From: Tsukamurella sp. M9C
Lineage (GTDB): Bacteria > Actinomycetota > Actinomycetes > Mycobacteriales > Mycobacteriaceae
Assembly: GCF_020169415.1 (NCBI RefSeq)
Contig: NZ_JAIULG010000013.1
Span: 19,255 to 83,254 of the forward strand
Direction of reading: 5' to 3'
Length of the DNA: 64,000 nt
Shown: positions 1-7,136 of the stretch, in pieces
How the letters are laid out: every line of letters starts with the position of its first letter
Position numbering within the stretch: position 1 is the stretch's first letter
Position numbers and translations under genes: made by a program
The notes under the pieces: model-generated
What the model saw: the letters and a program-made list of their open reading frames with translations, nothing else
What the model was told of the DNA's origin: nothing
The model's database searches: none

Positions 1-285
1 GACCGGACTGGTGTTGGCCATGGCGAAGACGGCGGTGTAGCCGCCGAGCGCGGCGGCGGCGGAACCGGACTCGATGGTCTCGGTGTCCTCACGGCCGGGC
101 TCGCGCAGGTGCGTGTGCAGGTCGACGAAGCCCGGCAGCAGGACCTTGCCGCCGCCGTCGATCACCTCGGCGCCCTCGGCGGGCGTGAGACCGGCACCGA
201 TGGCGGTGATCTCGCCGCCGGCGATCGCGACGTCGACCGGATCGCCTTCGCCGTACGGCCGGACATCAGTGAGCAGCACACTCAT
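1..285 (-). CDS. pyrC: Dihydroorotase, N-terminal part (cut by window edge)
   Basis: Dihydroorotase catalyses the third step of de novo pyrimidine synthesis, cyclising carbamoyl-aspartate to dihydroorotate in the cytoplasm. Only about 95 N-terminal residues lie in the window. They begin [14 protein letters not shown] and include the amidohydrolase metal-binding signature [10 protein letters not shown] and the following TxxSG region. The ATG at 285-283 overlaps the pyrB stop in an ATGA junction, so translation is probably coupled to pyrB. The gene runs off the left edge, so the rest of the active site cannot be checked. The assignment is strong from motif plus operon position. Confidence 0.93.
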   Translation of the reverse strand, partial: MSVLLTDVRPYGEGDPVDVAIAGGEITAIGAGLTPAEGAEVIDGGGKVLLPGFVDLHTHLREPGREDTETIESGSAAAALGGYTAVFAMANTSPV

Positions 286-1238
286 TCGGGGCCTCCCTCA
301 GTGGCGAGAAGATGGAAGAGGACCGCCATGCGGACGTGCACGCCGTTGTTGACCTGCTGCAGGATCGCGGCCTGCGCGGAGTCCGCGACCGAGTAGCCGA
401 TCTCCATGCCGCGCAGCATCGGTCCGGGGTGCAGTACGACGGCGTGATCGGGCAGCAGGGCCGCGCGCTGCGGGTTGAGGCCGAAGCGCACCGAGTACTC
501 GCGCTCGCTGGGGAAGAAGCCGCCGTTCATGCGCTCGGCCTGCACGCGCAGCATCATCACCGCGTCCGCCCCGGGGAGCTCGGCCTCGAGCGAATCGGCG
601 ACCGTGACCGGCCACGTCTCGACGCCGACCGGCAGCAGCGTGCGCGGCGCCACCAGGACGACCTCGGCACCCAGCGTGGACAGCAGCAGCGCGTTCGACC
701 GGGCGACCCGGCTGTGCAGCACGTCGCCGACGATGACGATGCGCCGGCCCTCGATGCCGCCGAGCCGCTGCCGCAGGGTCAGCGCGTCGAGCAGGGCCTG
801 GGTGGGGTGCTCGTGCATGCCGTCGCCGGCGTTGATCACCACGGGCCCGGGCAGGCCGCCGAGCGCGGCGGCCGAGTGGGTCCAGTCCGCGATCTGTTGC
901 GCCGCACCGGACGCCGGGTGCCGGACGATCAGCGCGTCGGCGCCGGCGGCGTGCAGGGTGAGCGCGGTGTCGCGCAGCGACTCGCCCTTCGCGACGGAGC
1001 TGCCGGACGCGGAGACGTTGATCACGTCGGCGCTCATCCACTTGCCCGCGACCTCGAAGGAGACGCGGGTGCGGGTGGAGTTCTCGTAGAAGACCGTCAT
1101 CACGGTGCGGCCGCGCAGCGTGGGCAGCTTCTTGACCTCGCGGCCCATCAGCGCCTGCTGCAGCCGGTCCGCCTCGTCGAGGATCTCCTCGGCCTCGGCG
1201 CGGCTCAGGTCCGCGGCGGAGAGCAGGTGCCTGGTCAC
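282..1238 (-). CDS. pyrB: Aspartate carbamoyltransferase catalytic subunit
   Basis: This enzyme condenses carbamoyl phosphate and aspartate to carbamoyl-aspartate, the committed step of pyrimidine synthesis. The 318-residue length is typical of the catalytic chain. Visible motifs are the carbamoyl-phosphate loop STRTR (residues 54-58) and HPGPMLRG (270-277), which belongs to the aspartate-binding side. Translation starts at GTG 1238. That GTG overlaps the pyrR stop (GTGA), and the pyrB stop overlaps the pyrC start (ATGA), so pyrR-pyrB-pyrC is a tightly coupled operon. No pyrI regulatory subunit is present in the window; control is expected through PyrR on the leader RNA. Confidence 0.97.
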   Translation of the reverse strand: MTRHLLSAADLSRAEAEEILDEADRLQQALMGREVKKLPTLRGRTVMTVFYENSTRTRVSFEVAGKWMSADVINVSASGSSVAKGESLRDTALTLHAAGADALIVRHPASGAAQQIADWTHSAAALGGLPGPVVINAGDGMHEHPTQALLDALTLRQRLGGIEGRRIVIVGDVLHSRVARSNALLLSTLGAEVVLVAPRTLLPVGVETWPVTVADSLEAELPGADAVMMLRVQAERMNGGFFPSEREYSVRFGLNPQRAALLPDHAVVLHPGPMLRGMEIGYSVADSAQAAILQQVNNGVHVRMAVLFHLLATEGGPE

Positions 1239-1822
1239 AGCGCGTCCTCCGTCGTCTCCGGTGCGGGCAGCTCGGAGATCACCACGGCGTCCTCGCCGTC
1301 CTTCTCCTGCAGCCGCACCTGCACGTCCTCCTGCCGGGAGGTGGGGATGTTCTTGCCCACGTAGTCGGCGCGGATCGGCAGCTGCCGGTGACCGCGGTCG
1401 ACGAGGACCGCGAGCTGGACCGCGGCGGGCCGCCCGATGTCGCGCAGCGAGTCGAGCGCGGCGCGCACCGTCCGGCCCGAGAACAGGACGTCGTCGACGA
1501 GGATGACCAGCGCACCATCGACCCCCTGCGGCGGCACCGTGGTGCGCTCGAGGGGACGGTGCGGCTTGTGCCGCAGATCGTCGCGGTAGAGGGTGATGTC
1601 GAGGTGACCGACGGGCACCGCCACGCCCGAGAACTCCTCGATGTCGGCCGCCAGCCGGGCGGCGAGAACCGCACCGCGCGTAGGGATGCCGAAGATGACG
1701 ACGCGGGGATGCGATTCATCACCCGCGGCCCTGGTGTCTAAGGCCGTCTTCTCGATGATCTGATGCGCGATCCGAGCCACCGTTCGGGTGACATCGGCCG
1801 CGGACATGAGTTCCCGAGCCAC
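1235..1822 (-). CDS. pyrR: Bifunctional pyr operon RNA-binding regulator / uracil phosphoribosyltransferase
   Basis: PyrR binds pyr leader RNA when UMP is abundant and also has uracil phosphoribosyltransferase activity. The 195-residue protein has the PRPP-binding signature [13 protein letters not shown] (about 106-118), and mycobacterial-type sequence such as [20 protein letters not shown] and [10 protein letters not shown] chose the GTG at 1822 because AAGGGGG lies just upstream (1827-1833 on the complement). An in-frame ATG at 1945 would translate through the two PyrR-binding loops and overlap the divergent gene. An internal ATG at 1807 is possible but lacks a good ribosome-binding site. 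It is the first gene of pyrR-pyrB-pyrC and probably represses its own translation. Confidence 0.94.
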   Translation of the reverse strand: MARELMSAADVTRTVARIAHQIIEKTALDTRAAGDESHPRVVIFGIPTRGAVLAARLAADIEEFSGVAVPVGHLDITLYRDDLRHKPHRPLERTTVPPQGVDGALVILVDDVLFSGRTVRAALDSLRDIGRPAAVQLAVLVDRGHRQLPIRADYVGKNIPTSRQEDVQVRLQEKDGEDAVVISELPAPETTEDAL

Positions 1823-1836
1823 GTGACCCCCTTCTC

Positions 1837-1850
1837 CGCCTCTCCGGACG
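1837..1850 (-). promoter_or_regulatory. PyrR-binding loop, copy proximal to pyrR start
   Basis: On the minus strand this reads CGUCCGGAGAGGCG. It matches the core of the PyrR-binding consensus (ARUCCNGNGAGGYU) at every position except the outermost two. Flanking bases let CCG pair with CGG and UCC with GG, giving the expected small hairpin with a purine loop. It ends four bases before the AAGGGGG ribosome-binding site of pyrR, so bound PyrR could block ribosome entry, as described for PyrR-dependent translational repression in mycobacteria. The match is seen in sequence; the mechanism is inferred. Confidence 0.8.
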
Positions 1851-1858
1851 GCTCGCTC

Positions 1859-1872
1859 CGCCTCACTGGACG
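1859..1872 (-). promoter_or_regulatory. PyrR-binding loop, copy distal to pyrR start
   Basis: On the minus strand this reads CGUCCAGUGAGGCG, a second match to the PyrR-binding consensus core. It lies 8 bases upstream of the proximal copy. The flanks form UCCG/CGGA, giving a stem of similar shape. Neither copy is followed by a U-rich terminator-like hairpin, so attenuation of the Bacillus type looks unlikely and translational control more likely. Confidence 0.75.
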
Positions 1873-1902
1873 GACTGAAAAGGATGCCTTGATGCGACAC
1901 GA

Positions 1903-1911
1903 AGCATACCA
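1903..1911 (-). promoter_or_regulatory. Possible extended -10 promoter of the pyr operon
   Basis: The minus strand reads TGGTATGCT, an extended -10 element (TGN plus TATGCT). Transcription would then start near 1896 and give a leader of about 75 bases carrying both PyrR loops and the pyrR ribosome-binding site. No convincing -35 box is seen, which is tolerable for an extended -10 promoter. It lies inside the short divergent region shared with the GMC oxidoreductase. Confidence 0.45.
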
Positions 1912-1924
1912 GTACGTTCAGGTC

Positions 1925-3889
1925 ATGGAATTGTCGACCAGGCAACGCACGACGCTGTCCGCGATCGTCGACTCCTTCGCCCCGGGGGACGGGGTGGCGA
2001 TCCCCTCCGCAAGCGACCTCCGGGCCGGTGACCTGGCCGTTTCCTACGCCGACCGCAGTCCACGCGACAGCGACGGCGTGACGCTCGCGCAGTCCCTGTC
2101 ACTCTTCGACAACCGCGTGTTCTGCACCACTGTGTTGGGGACCCGGGGGCAGCGCTTCGCCGACCTCTCGGCCGCCGAACGCGAGCGGGTGCTGATCGAT
2201 CTGTCCCGGTCGCGGTTCGTGCAGAAGCGAATGTTGTTCAAGCGCCTGCGCAACATCGCGCTGCTCGCCTACTACGCCGCGGGCGGGGCCGACGGCGAGC
2301 ACGGCCCGGGAGCCGAGCTGATGGCCGCGATCGGCTACCCGCGGCAGGCGCCCATGAAGAAGCCGCGGGCCCGCGCCCTGCGCGCGCAGCGGCCCCTCTC
2401 CCCCGCGCGCTACGAGATCGACGCCTCGACCGCGTGCGACGTGGTGGTGATCGGCTCCGGCGCGGGCGGCGCGGTGGCCGCGGCGGCGCTCGCCGAGGCG
2501 GGGCTCGACGTGCTGGTCCTCGAGCGCGGCGACTACGTCGCGCCCACGGAGGTGGGCGACTCCGACCTCGACAACCTGGCGCAGCTGTACGCGCCGGGAC
2601 CGTTCTGGACCGAGAACGCGCAGTCCTACCTCCTGACCTCGCGCTGCCTCGGCGGGGGCACGACCGTCTCGCACGGCGGCTACTTCCTCCCGCCCGAGGA
2701 GGTGCGCGCCGACTGGGCGGCGCGGGGCATCGACACCGGACCCGCACTGGACGCCGCCCTCGCGGAGGTGTGGCAGCGCTCGGGCGTGACCGACGGCGCC
2801 GGCACCCCCTCTGCGCGGGACGTGATCCTGGAGAAGGGCTGCCGCGCGCTCGACCTGCCGGTACGGCCCGTGAGCCTGGCGGACGACTTTGAGTCCGAGG
2901 GCCGGTGGGGCCCGTCCAGCCGGGTCGCGGCCAAGCAGGACGCCGGCCGCACGTGGCTGCGCGACGCCGAGAAGAAGGGCGCCCGCATCGTGACCGGCGC
3001 ACAGGCCCGGTCGATCGAGACGCAGGGCGGGCGCGCCCGCACGGTGATCGCGCGGACCTCGGGCGGCTCGTGGCTCACGGTGCGCTGCAGCGCCGTCGTG
3101 GTGGCCGCGGGCGGCTTCGAGACGCCGGCGCTGCTCGCCCGCTCGGGCATCGGCGGGCAGCACGTGGGCAAGCACCTGCACCTGCACCCCACCGCCACTG
3201 CGGTCGGCCTGTTCGGCGAGACCGTGGACCCGTGGCTGGGCGCACCATCGACCCGGTTCAGCGACGCGCACGCGAACCTCGACGGCAACGGCTTCGGCGT
3301 GCGGTACGAGACCGCGCCGCTCACGCCCGCGCTGGCGTCGAGCTTCGTGCCGTGGCGCAACCCCGTCGAACACCTCAACGTGATGCGGCAGTTCCCGCAC
3401 CTGTCGATCGTGCGCGTGGTGCTGCGCGACCGGGGCGCGGGCGAGGTGGTGATGGACGCCTCCGGCGAGCCCTCCGTGCGGTACGACCTGGCGGAGGCCG
3501 ACCGGACGAACCTGCGGACGGGTGTGGACACCGCGGTCCGCATCCTCGAAGCCGCGGGGGCGCGGCGGATCTTCACCGGCCAGCAGCGCGGGGGCGATCA
3601 CGTTCCCGGCGACCGCCCGGTCGAGCGGTTCCTGGAACAGTCGCACGCGGCCGGGTACGGCGTCGGCGAGATCGCGCTCGGCGCGCAGGACCCGATGAGC
3701 ACCGTCCGGATGGCGTCCTCGGAGCGGCGCGGCGCGGCGAACCCGGAGGGCGCGCTGTGGGACGTGCCGAACGTGGTGATCGCCGACGCCTCGGCCCTGC
3801 CGACCGCGAGCGGCGTGCACCCCATCGGTGTGGTGCAGGCCCTCGCGCTGCGCAACGCCCGCGCCCTCGCGGAGCGCCTCAAGGGCTGA
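1925..3889 (+). CDS. GMC-family FAD-dependent oxidoreductase (long-chain alcohol oxidase-like)
   Basis: This 654-residue flavoprotein probably oxidises an alcohol or sterol-type substrate; the substrate cannot be read from sequence. An N-terminal helical part of about 165 residues resembles the leader domain of fatty-alcohol oxidases. It is followed by the FAD dinucleotide-binding motif GSGAGG at about 175-181 with LERGDY closing the Rossmann unit. The [12 protein letters not shown] segment and the C-terminal [17 protein letters not shown] segment are typical of GMC enzymes; the latter holds the catalytic His. The ATG at 1925 follows a weak CAGG. Starting at 1763 would overlap pyrR and its leader. 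The gene diverges from pyrR and converges on nusB, 4 bases away. Confidence 0.85.
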   Translation: MELSTRQRTTLSAIVDSFAPGDGVAIPSASDLRAGDLAVSYADRSPRDSDGVTLAQSLSLFDNRVFCTTVLGTRGQRFADLSAAERERVLIDLSRSRFVQKRMLFKRLRNIALLAYYAAGGADGEHGPGAELMAAIGYPRQAPMKKPRARALRAQRPLSPARYEIDASTACDVVVIGSGAGGAVAAAALAEAGLDVLVLERGDYVAPTEVGDSDLDNLAQLYAPGPFWTENAQSYLLTSRCLGGGTTVSHGGYFLPPEEVRADWAARGIDTGPALDAALAEVWQRSGVTDGAGTPSARDVILEKGCRALDLPVRPVSLADDFESEGRWGPSSRVAAKQDAGRTWLRDAEKKGARIVTGAQARSIETQGGRARTVIARTSGGSWLTVRCSAVVVAAGGFETPALLARSGIGGQHVGKHLHLHPTATAVGLFGETVDPWLGAPSTRFSDAHANLDGNGFGVRYETAPLTPALASSFVPWRNPVEHLNVMRQFPHLSIVRVVLRDRGAGEVVMDASGEPSVRYDLAEADRTNLRTGVDTAVRILEAAGARRIFTGQQRGGDHVPGDRPVERFLEQSHAAGYGVGEIALGAQDPMSTVRMASSERRGAANPEGALWDVPNVVIADASALPTASGVHPIGVVQALALRNARALAERLKG

Positions 3890-3893
3890 GCGG

Positions 3894-4391
3894 CTACTCC
3901 GGGCGGTCGGCCGGCTGGGCGGCGGCTGCGGCCCGGACCTGCGGCGCGAGCGCCGCGACCTTGCCGAGCACCCCGTTGAGGTAGGTCGGCGAATCGTCGG
4001 TCGAGAGCTCCTTGGCGAGCTCGACGGCCTCGTCGACCACGACGGCGGGAGGCACGTCGACGGCGTTGAAGAGCTCCCAGACGGCGATCCGCAGGATCGC
4101 CCGGTCGACGGCGGGCAGGCGCGTGAGCGTCCAGCCCGTCAGGTGCGAGGAGATCACCGAGTCGACCTGGGCGCCGTCGAGGCCGACGCCGGTGACCAGC
4201 GTGGCGGTGTACTCGGACACCGGGGCGACGGAGGCGTCGTCGGCGGCGAGCTGCCGGCGCTCCGCGAGCAGGTCGTCGAGATCGGTGACCCCGCGGGCCT
4301 CCGCCTCGAACAGCAGGTCGACGGCGCGCTTGCGCGCCCGGTGTCGGGCGCCCGACTTCTTCGGGCGCCGGTTGTCAGACTGCTCGGGCAC
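3894..4391 (-). CDS. nusB: Transcription antitermination factor NusB
   Basis: NusB binds boxA RNA with S10/NusE during rRNA antitermination. The 165-residue protein has the NusB-fold pattern [15 protein letters not shown] near the N terminus and the conserved C-terminal LRIAVWELF...[30 protein letters not shown] region (described in parts; about 100-150). A basic leader ([15 protein letters not shown]) precedes the domain, and an Ala-rich tail ends the protein. It starts at GTG 4391, directly abutting the efp stop codon, and is the last gene of pepQ-efp-nusB, a conserved actinobacterial arrangement. Confidence 0.95.
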   Translation of the reverse strand: MPEQSDNRRPKKSGARHRARKRAVDLLFEAEARGVTDLDDLLAERRQLAADDASVAPVSEYTATLVTGVGLDGAQVDSVISSHLTGWTLTRLPAVDRAILRIAVWELFNAVDVPPAVVVDEAVELAKELSTDDSPTYLNGVLGKVAALAPQVRAAAAAQPADRPE

Positions 4392-4955
4392 TTAGGAGTT
4401 CACGCGCCCCAGGTAGCCGCCGTCACGGGTGTCGACCTTGAGCTTGTCGCCGGTGTTGATGAACAGCGGGACGTTGATCTCGGCGCCGGTCTCCAGGGTG
4501 GCGGGCTTGGTGCCGCCGGTGGAGCGGTCGCCCTGCAGGCCCGGGTCGGTGTGCTGCACGACGTACTCGGCCGACAGGGGCAGCTCGACGAAGAGCGCCT
4601 CGCCCTCGTGCATCGAGATCTGCACGCGCATGCTCTCGAGCAGGAACTTCGCGCCGTCGCCGACCTTGGCGTCGTCCAGGTTGATCTGGTCGTAGGTCTC
4701 GGCGTCCATGAAGACGTAGTCCGAGCCGTCGTGGTACAGGTAGTCGAAGTCACGCCGGTCGACGGTGGCGACCTCGACCTTGACGCCCGCGTTGAAGGTC
4801 TTGTCGACGGTCTTGCCCGACACGACGTTCTTCAGCTTGGTCCGCACGAAGGCGGGGCCCTTGCCCGGCTTCACGTGCTGGAACTCGATGATCTGCCACA
4901 GCTGGCCCTCCTGGTTGAGGACCAGGCCGTTCTTGAAATCAGCAGTCGATGCCAC
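4392..4955 (-). CDS. efp: Translation elongation factor P
   Basis: EF-P rescues ribosomes stalled on polyproline stretches. The 187-residue protein has the standard three beta-barrel layout: the N-terminal KOW-like domain with the tip loop [10 protein letters not shown] (Lys32 at the tip), then [21 protein letters not shown], then a C-terminal OB domain ending in the EF-P signature [12 protein letters not shown]. The tip is a lysine, as in many actinobacteria; no EpmA/EpmB gene is in the window. It starts at GTG 4955, with AGGAG overlapping the end of pepQ about 13 bases upstream. Confidence 0.97.
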   Translation of the reverse strand: MASTADFKNGLVLNQEGQLWQIIEFQHVKPGKGPAFVRTKLKNVVSGKTVDKTFNAGVKVEVATVDRRDFDYLYHDGSDYVFMDAETYDQINLDDAKVGDGAKFLLESMRVQISMHEGEALFVELPLSAEYVVQHTDPGLQGDRSTGGTKPATLETGAEINVPLFINTGDKLKVDTRDGGYLGRVNS

Positions 4956-4970
4956 GTTGTGTCGATTCTC

Positions 4971-6053
4971 CTAGAGTGCGATCAAGTCTTTGGTGGTGCG
5001 CGTCAGCAGTTCCGGTCCGTCCGCACGGACCACGAGGGTGTCCTCGATGCGGACTCCACCACGACCCGGGAGGTACACACCCGGCTCCACGGTGACCACA
5101 GCACCGTCGGACAGTGTACCGCTGCCGAGTTTGCCCAGCGTCGGGGCTTCGTGGATCTGCACACCGACGCCGTGACCGAGGCCGTGCAGGAACTGCTCGC
5201 CGTAGCCCGCGGCCTCGATCACCGCGCGGGCCGCGCCGTCGATCGCGCGGACGTCGGCGCCCGGCACGAGGGCCTCCCGCCCGGCGGTCTGCGCCGCCCG
5301 GACCACGTCGTAGATCTCCCGTTGCCAGGCCGCCGGCTCGCCGAGGACGAAGGTGCGCGTCTCGTCGGCGTGGTAGCCGCGGAACCGCGCGCCGAAGTCG
5401 ATCTTGACGAAGTCGCCGGCCGCGAGCACCGCGTCGGTGGGCCGGTGGTGCGGGATCGCCGAGTTCGCCCCGGCGGCGACGATGGTCTCGAAGGCGACCG
5501 CCTCGGCCCCGAACTCGTACATCAGATTCTCGAGGCGCCGCGCGACCTGCGCCTCCGTGGCCCCGGGGCGGATCGCGCCCTCCTCCACCAGCGCGCCGAG
5601 GGCCTGATCGCTGATCGCGCAGGCGCGGCGGAGAAGCTCGATCTCGCCGTCGTCCTTGACCTCGCGGAGCTTCTCGACGAGCCGGGTGGTCGGGACCAGG
5701 CGCGCCTCCGGCGCGAGCCGGGCGTGGTCGGCGTAGCTCAGGGCCGTCGCCTCGAAGCCGACGGTGCCGTCCGCCTCCGCGAGGAGGGCCTTCGCGACGT
5801 CGCGCTCGATGATCGCGCGCAGGTCGCCGGACTGCTCCGCGACCTGGGTGAGGTAGCGGCCGTCGGTGGCGATGGCGTCGGCGGCGGGATCCGAGGCCAC
5901 GAGCAGCGCGCCGTTGGAGCCGGTGAAGCCCGCGAGGTAGCGCACGTTGTCGAGATCGGTGACGAGCAGTGCGTCGAGGGCGGGGTCGTGGCTCGCGAGC
6001 GCGGCGCGGAGGGTGTCGCGCCGGCGGGCGTGGTCGGTGATCGTCTGCGGCAT
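4971..6053 (-). CDS. pepQ: M24-family Xaa-Pro aminopeptidase/dipeptidase
   Basis: This is a cytoplasmic metallopeptidase that cleaves next to proline. The 360 residues divide into an N-terminal creatinase-like domain (about 1-130) and a C-terminal pita-bread domain. All five dinuclear metal ligands are visible: Asp219 in KIDFGA, Asp230 in HADETRT, His294 in HGLGHGVG, Glu323 in TVEPGVY and Glu337 in RIEDT. It is the first gene of the pepQ-efp-nusB unit, 15 bases before efp. Sequence alone does not decide between aminopeptidase P and prolidase specificity, so the symbol follows the syntenic mycobacterial gene. Confidence 0.9.
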   Translation of the reverse strand: MPQTITDHARRRDTLRAALASHDPALDALLVTDLDNVRYLAGFTGSNGALLVASDPAADAIATDGRYLTQVAEQSGDLRAIIERDVAKALLAEADGTVGFEATALSYADHARLAPEARLVPTTRLVEKLREVKDDGEIELLRRACAISDQALGALVEEGAIRPGATEAQVARRLENLMYEFGAEAVAFETIVAAGANSAIPHHRPTDAVLAAGDFVKIDFGARFRGYHADETRTFVLGEPAAWQREIYDVVRAAQTAGREALVPGADVRAIDGAARAVIEAAGYGEQFLHGLGHGVGVQIHEAPTLGKLGSGTLSDGAVVTVEPGVYLPGRGGVRIEDTLVVRADGPELLTRTTKDLIAL

Positions 6054-6117
6054 CCTGCCACGGTATCGCGGCGCGGCGGTCGCGCGCCGCCGCGCGGCGT
6101 CGGACCGTCCCGCTGCG

Positions 6118-6654
6118 TCAGACCGTCGCGCGCGCGACGACCGTGACCTCGTCGACCACCTGCAGGGTGCCCATCATGAGCGAGAAGGGCTTGATCCCGA
6201 AATCCGTCTGCCGCACCGGGACGGCCGTGGCCAACGCGGGAGCCGGCTCGGCCTCCTCGTACGCGAGGGCGAAGTCGCACGGGCGGGTGGTGCCGCAGAT
6301 CGTCAGCTCCCCGCGCACGCGGAAGCCGTTCTCGGAGGCCTCGATCGTCGCCGAGCGGTACTCGATCGTCGGGTTCGCCTTGACCTTGAGCGAGCGGTGC
6401 GCGTTGGCGGTGGCCACCGCCCGCTCCGGCGAGGTCAGCGGCGTGAGCCCGCCCTCGCCGGAGACGACCTCCAGGGAGCCCGCGTCGACGGTGACGACGA
6501 GGGAGACCGGCTGCTCGCCGTCGACCTCGATCGCCGCCCGCCACGTCGTCGGCGCGAGCACCAGGCGGTGCCCCAGCCGGGCCGACCGCCCGGCCACGCC
6601 GGTGTGCACCTCCAGCACGCCGCTGGACTGATCGATGGTCCTGGTCTCGGTCAC
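6118..6654 (-). CDS. YceI-family lipocalin-like protein
   Basis: YceI proteins form a lipocalin-like barrel that binds long isoprenoid or fatty ligands. The 178-residue sequence shows the family pattern: SGVLEVHTGVAG near the start, GELTICGTTRPCDF in the middle and FGIKPFSLMMGTLQVVDEVTV at the end. No signal peptide is visible, so unlike E. coli YceI it is probably cytoplasmic. It starts at GTG 6654. It lies alone between pepQ and the YCII gene, all on the minus strand. Ligand and role are unknown. Confidence 0.8.
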   Translation of the reverse strand: MTETRTIDQSSGVLEVHTGVAGRSARLGHRLVLAPTTWRAAIEVDGEQPVSLVVTVDAGSLEVVSGEGGLTPLTSPERAVATANAHRSLKVKANPTIEYRSATIEASENGFRVRGELTICGTTRPCDFALAYEEAEPAPALATAVPVRQTDFGIKPFSLMMGTLQVVDEVTVVARATV

Positions 6655-6691
6655 AGTCCCGAATGTACCGGCGGTCGAGCGCCGGCACCGG

Positions 6692-7057
6692 TCACGCGGG
6701 CGCTTCCTGCAGCGCGCGGACCTCCACCCGGCTGCGCAGCGCGCGGGACGCCTTCTTGGCCCACTCGATCGCGTCGTCGTCGTTGTCGGCCTCGATCACC
6801 CAGAAGCCGCCGAGGTACTCGGGCGCCTCCACGAACGGGCCCGGGGTGAACACCGGCGCGTCGCCCGAGGCGTCGACGGTGGTCGCGGTCGACGGTGGCT
6901 GCAGGCCGCCGGCGAAGACGAACGCGCCCGTCGACTGGAGCTCGTCGTTGAACGCCCCGACCTCGGCGAAGAGCGCCTCCAGCTCGGCGGGGTCGATGTC
7001 GGCCATCGTCGTCTCCTCCGCGGAGTCGTGGGGAAGGCTGAGGAAGTACTGCGTCAT
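6692..7057 (-). CDS. YCII-related (DGPF) domain protein
   Basis: A 121-residue protein that begins MTQYFLSLPHDS. It carries the YCII/DGPF pattern, with FVFAGGLQP, the TPGPFVEAPEYLGGFWVIEADNDD segment (about 80-105) and a final EVRALQEAPA strand. Family members have a ferredoxin-like fold and often sit beside ECF sigma factors, but none is present here. The start at ATG 7057 has an excellent AAGGAG seven bases upstream. It lies downstream of the LuxR-type regulator on the same strand. The function is not known. Confidence 0.8.
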   Translation of the reverse strand: MTQYFLSLPHDSAEETTMADIDPAELEALFAEVGAFNDELQSTGAFVFAGGLQPPSTATTVDASGDAPVFTPGPFVEAPEYLGGFWVIEADNDDDAIEWAKKASRALRSRVEVRALQEAPA

Positions 7058-7136
7058 GATCGCTCCTTGGTGCGGTTGTCCGGTGTGGGGCCGAATGCCC
7101 TACGGAGAACGCTACGAGCGCACAGCGGCGGGCGGA

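Noticed and set aside
1763..1945. Longer N termini for pyrR (from 1945) and the GMC oxidoreductase (from 1763)
   Set aside because: They would overlap each other and bury the PyrR loops and promoter in coding sequence. The shorter starts have ribosome-binding sites or better family agreement.
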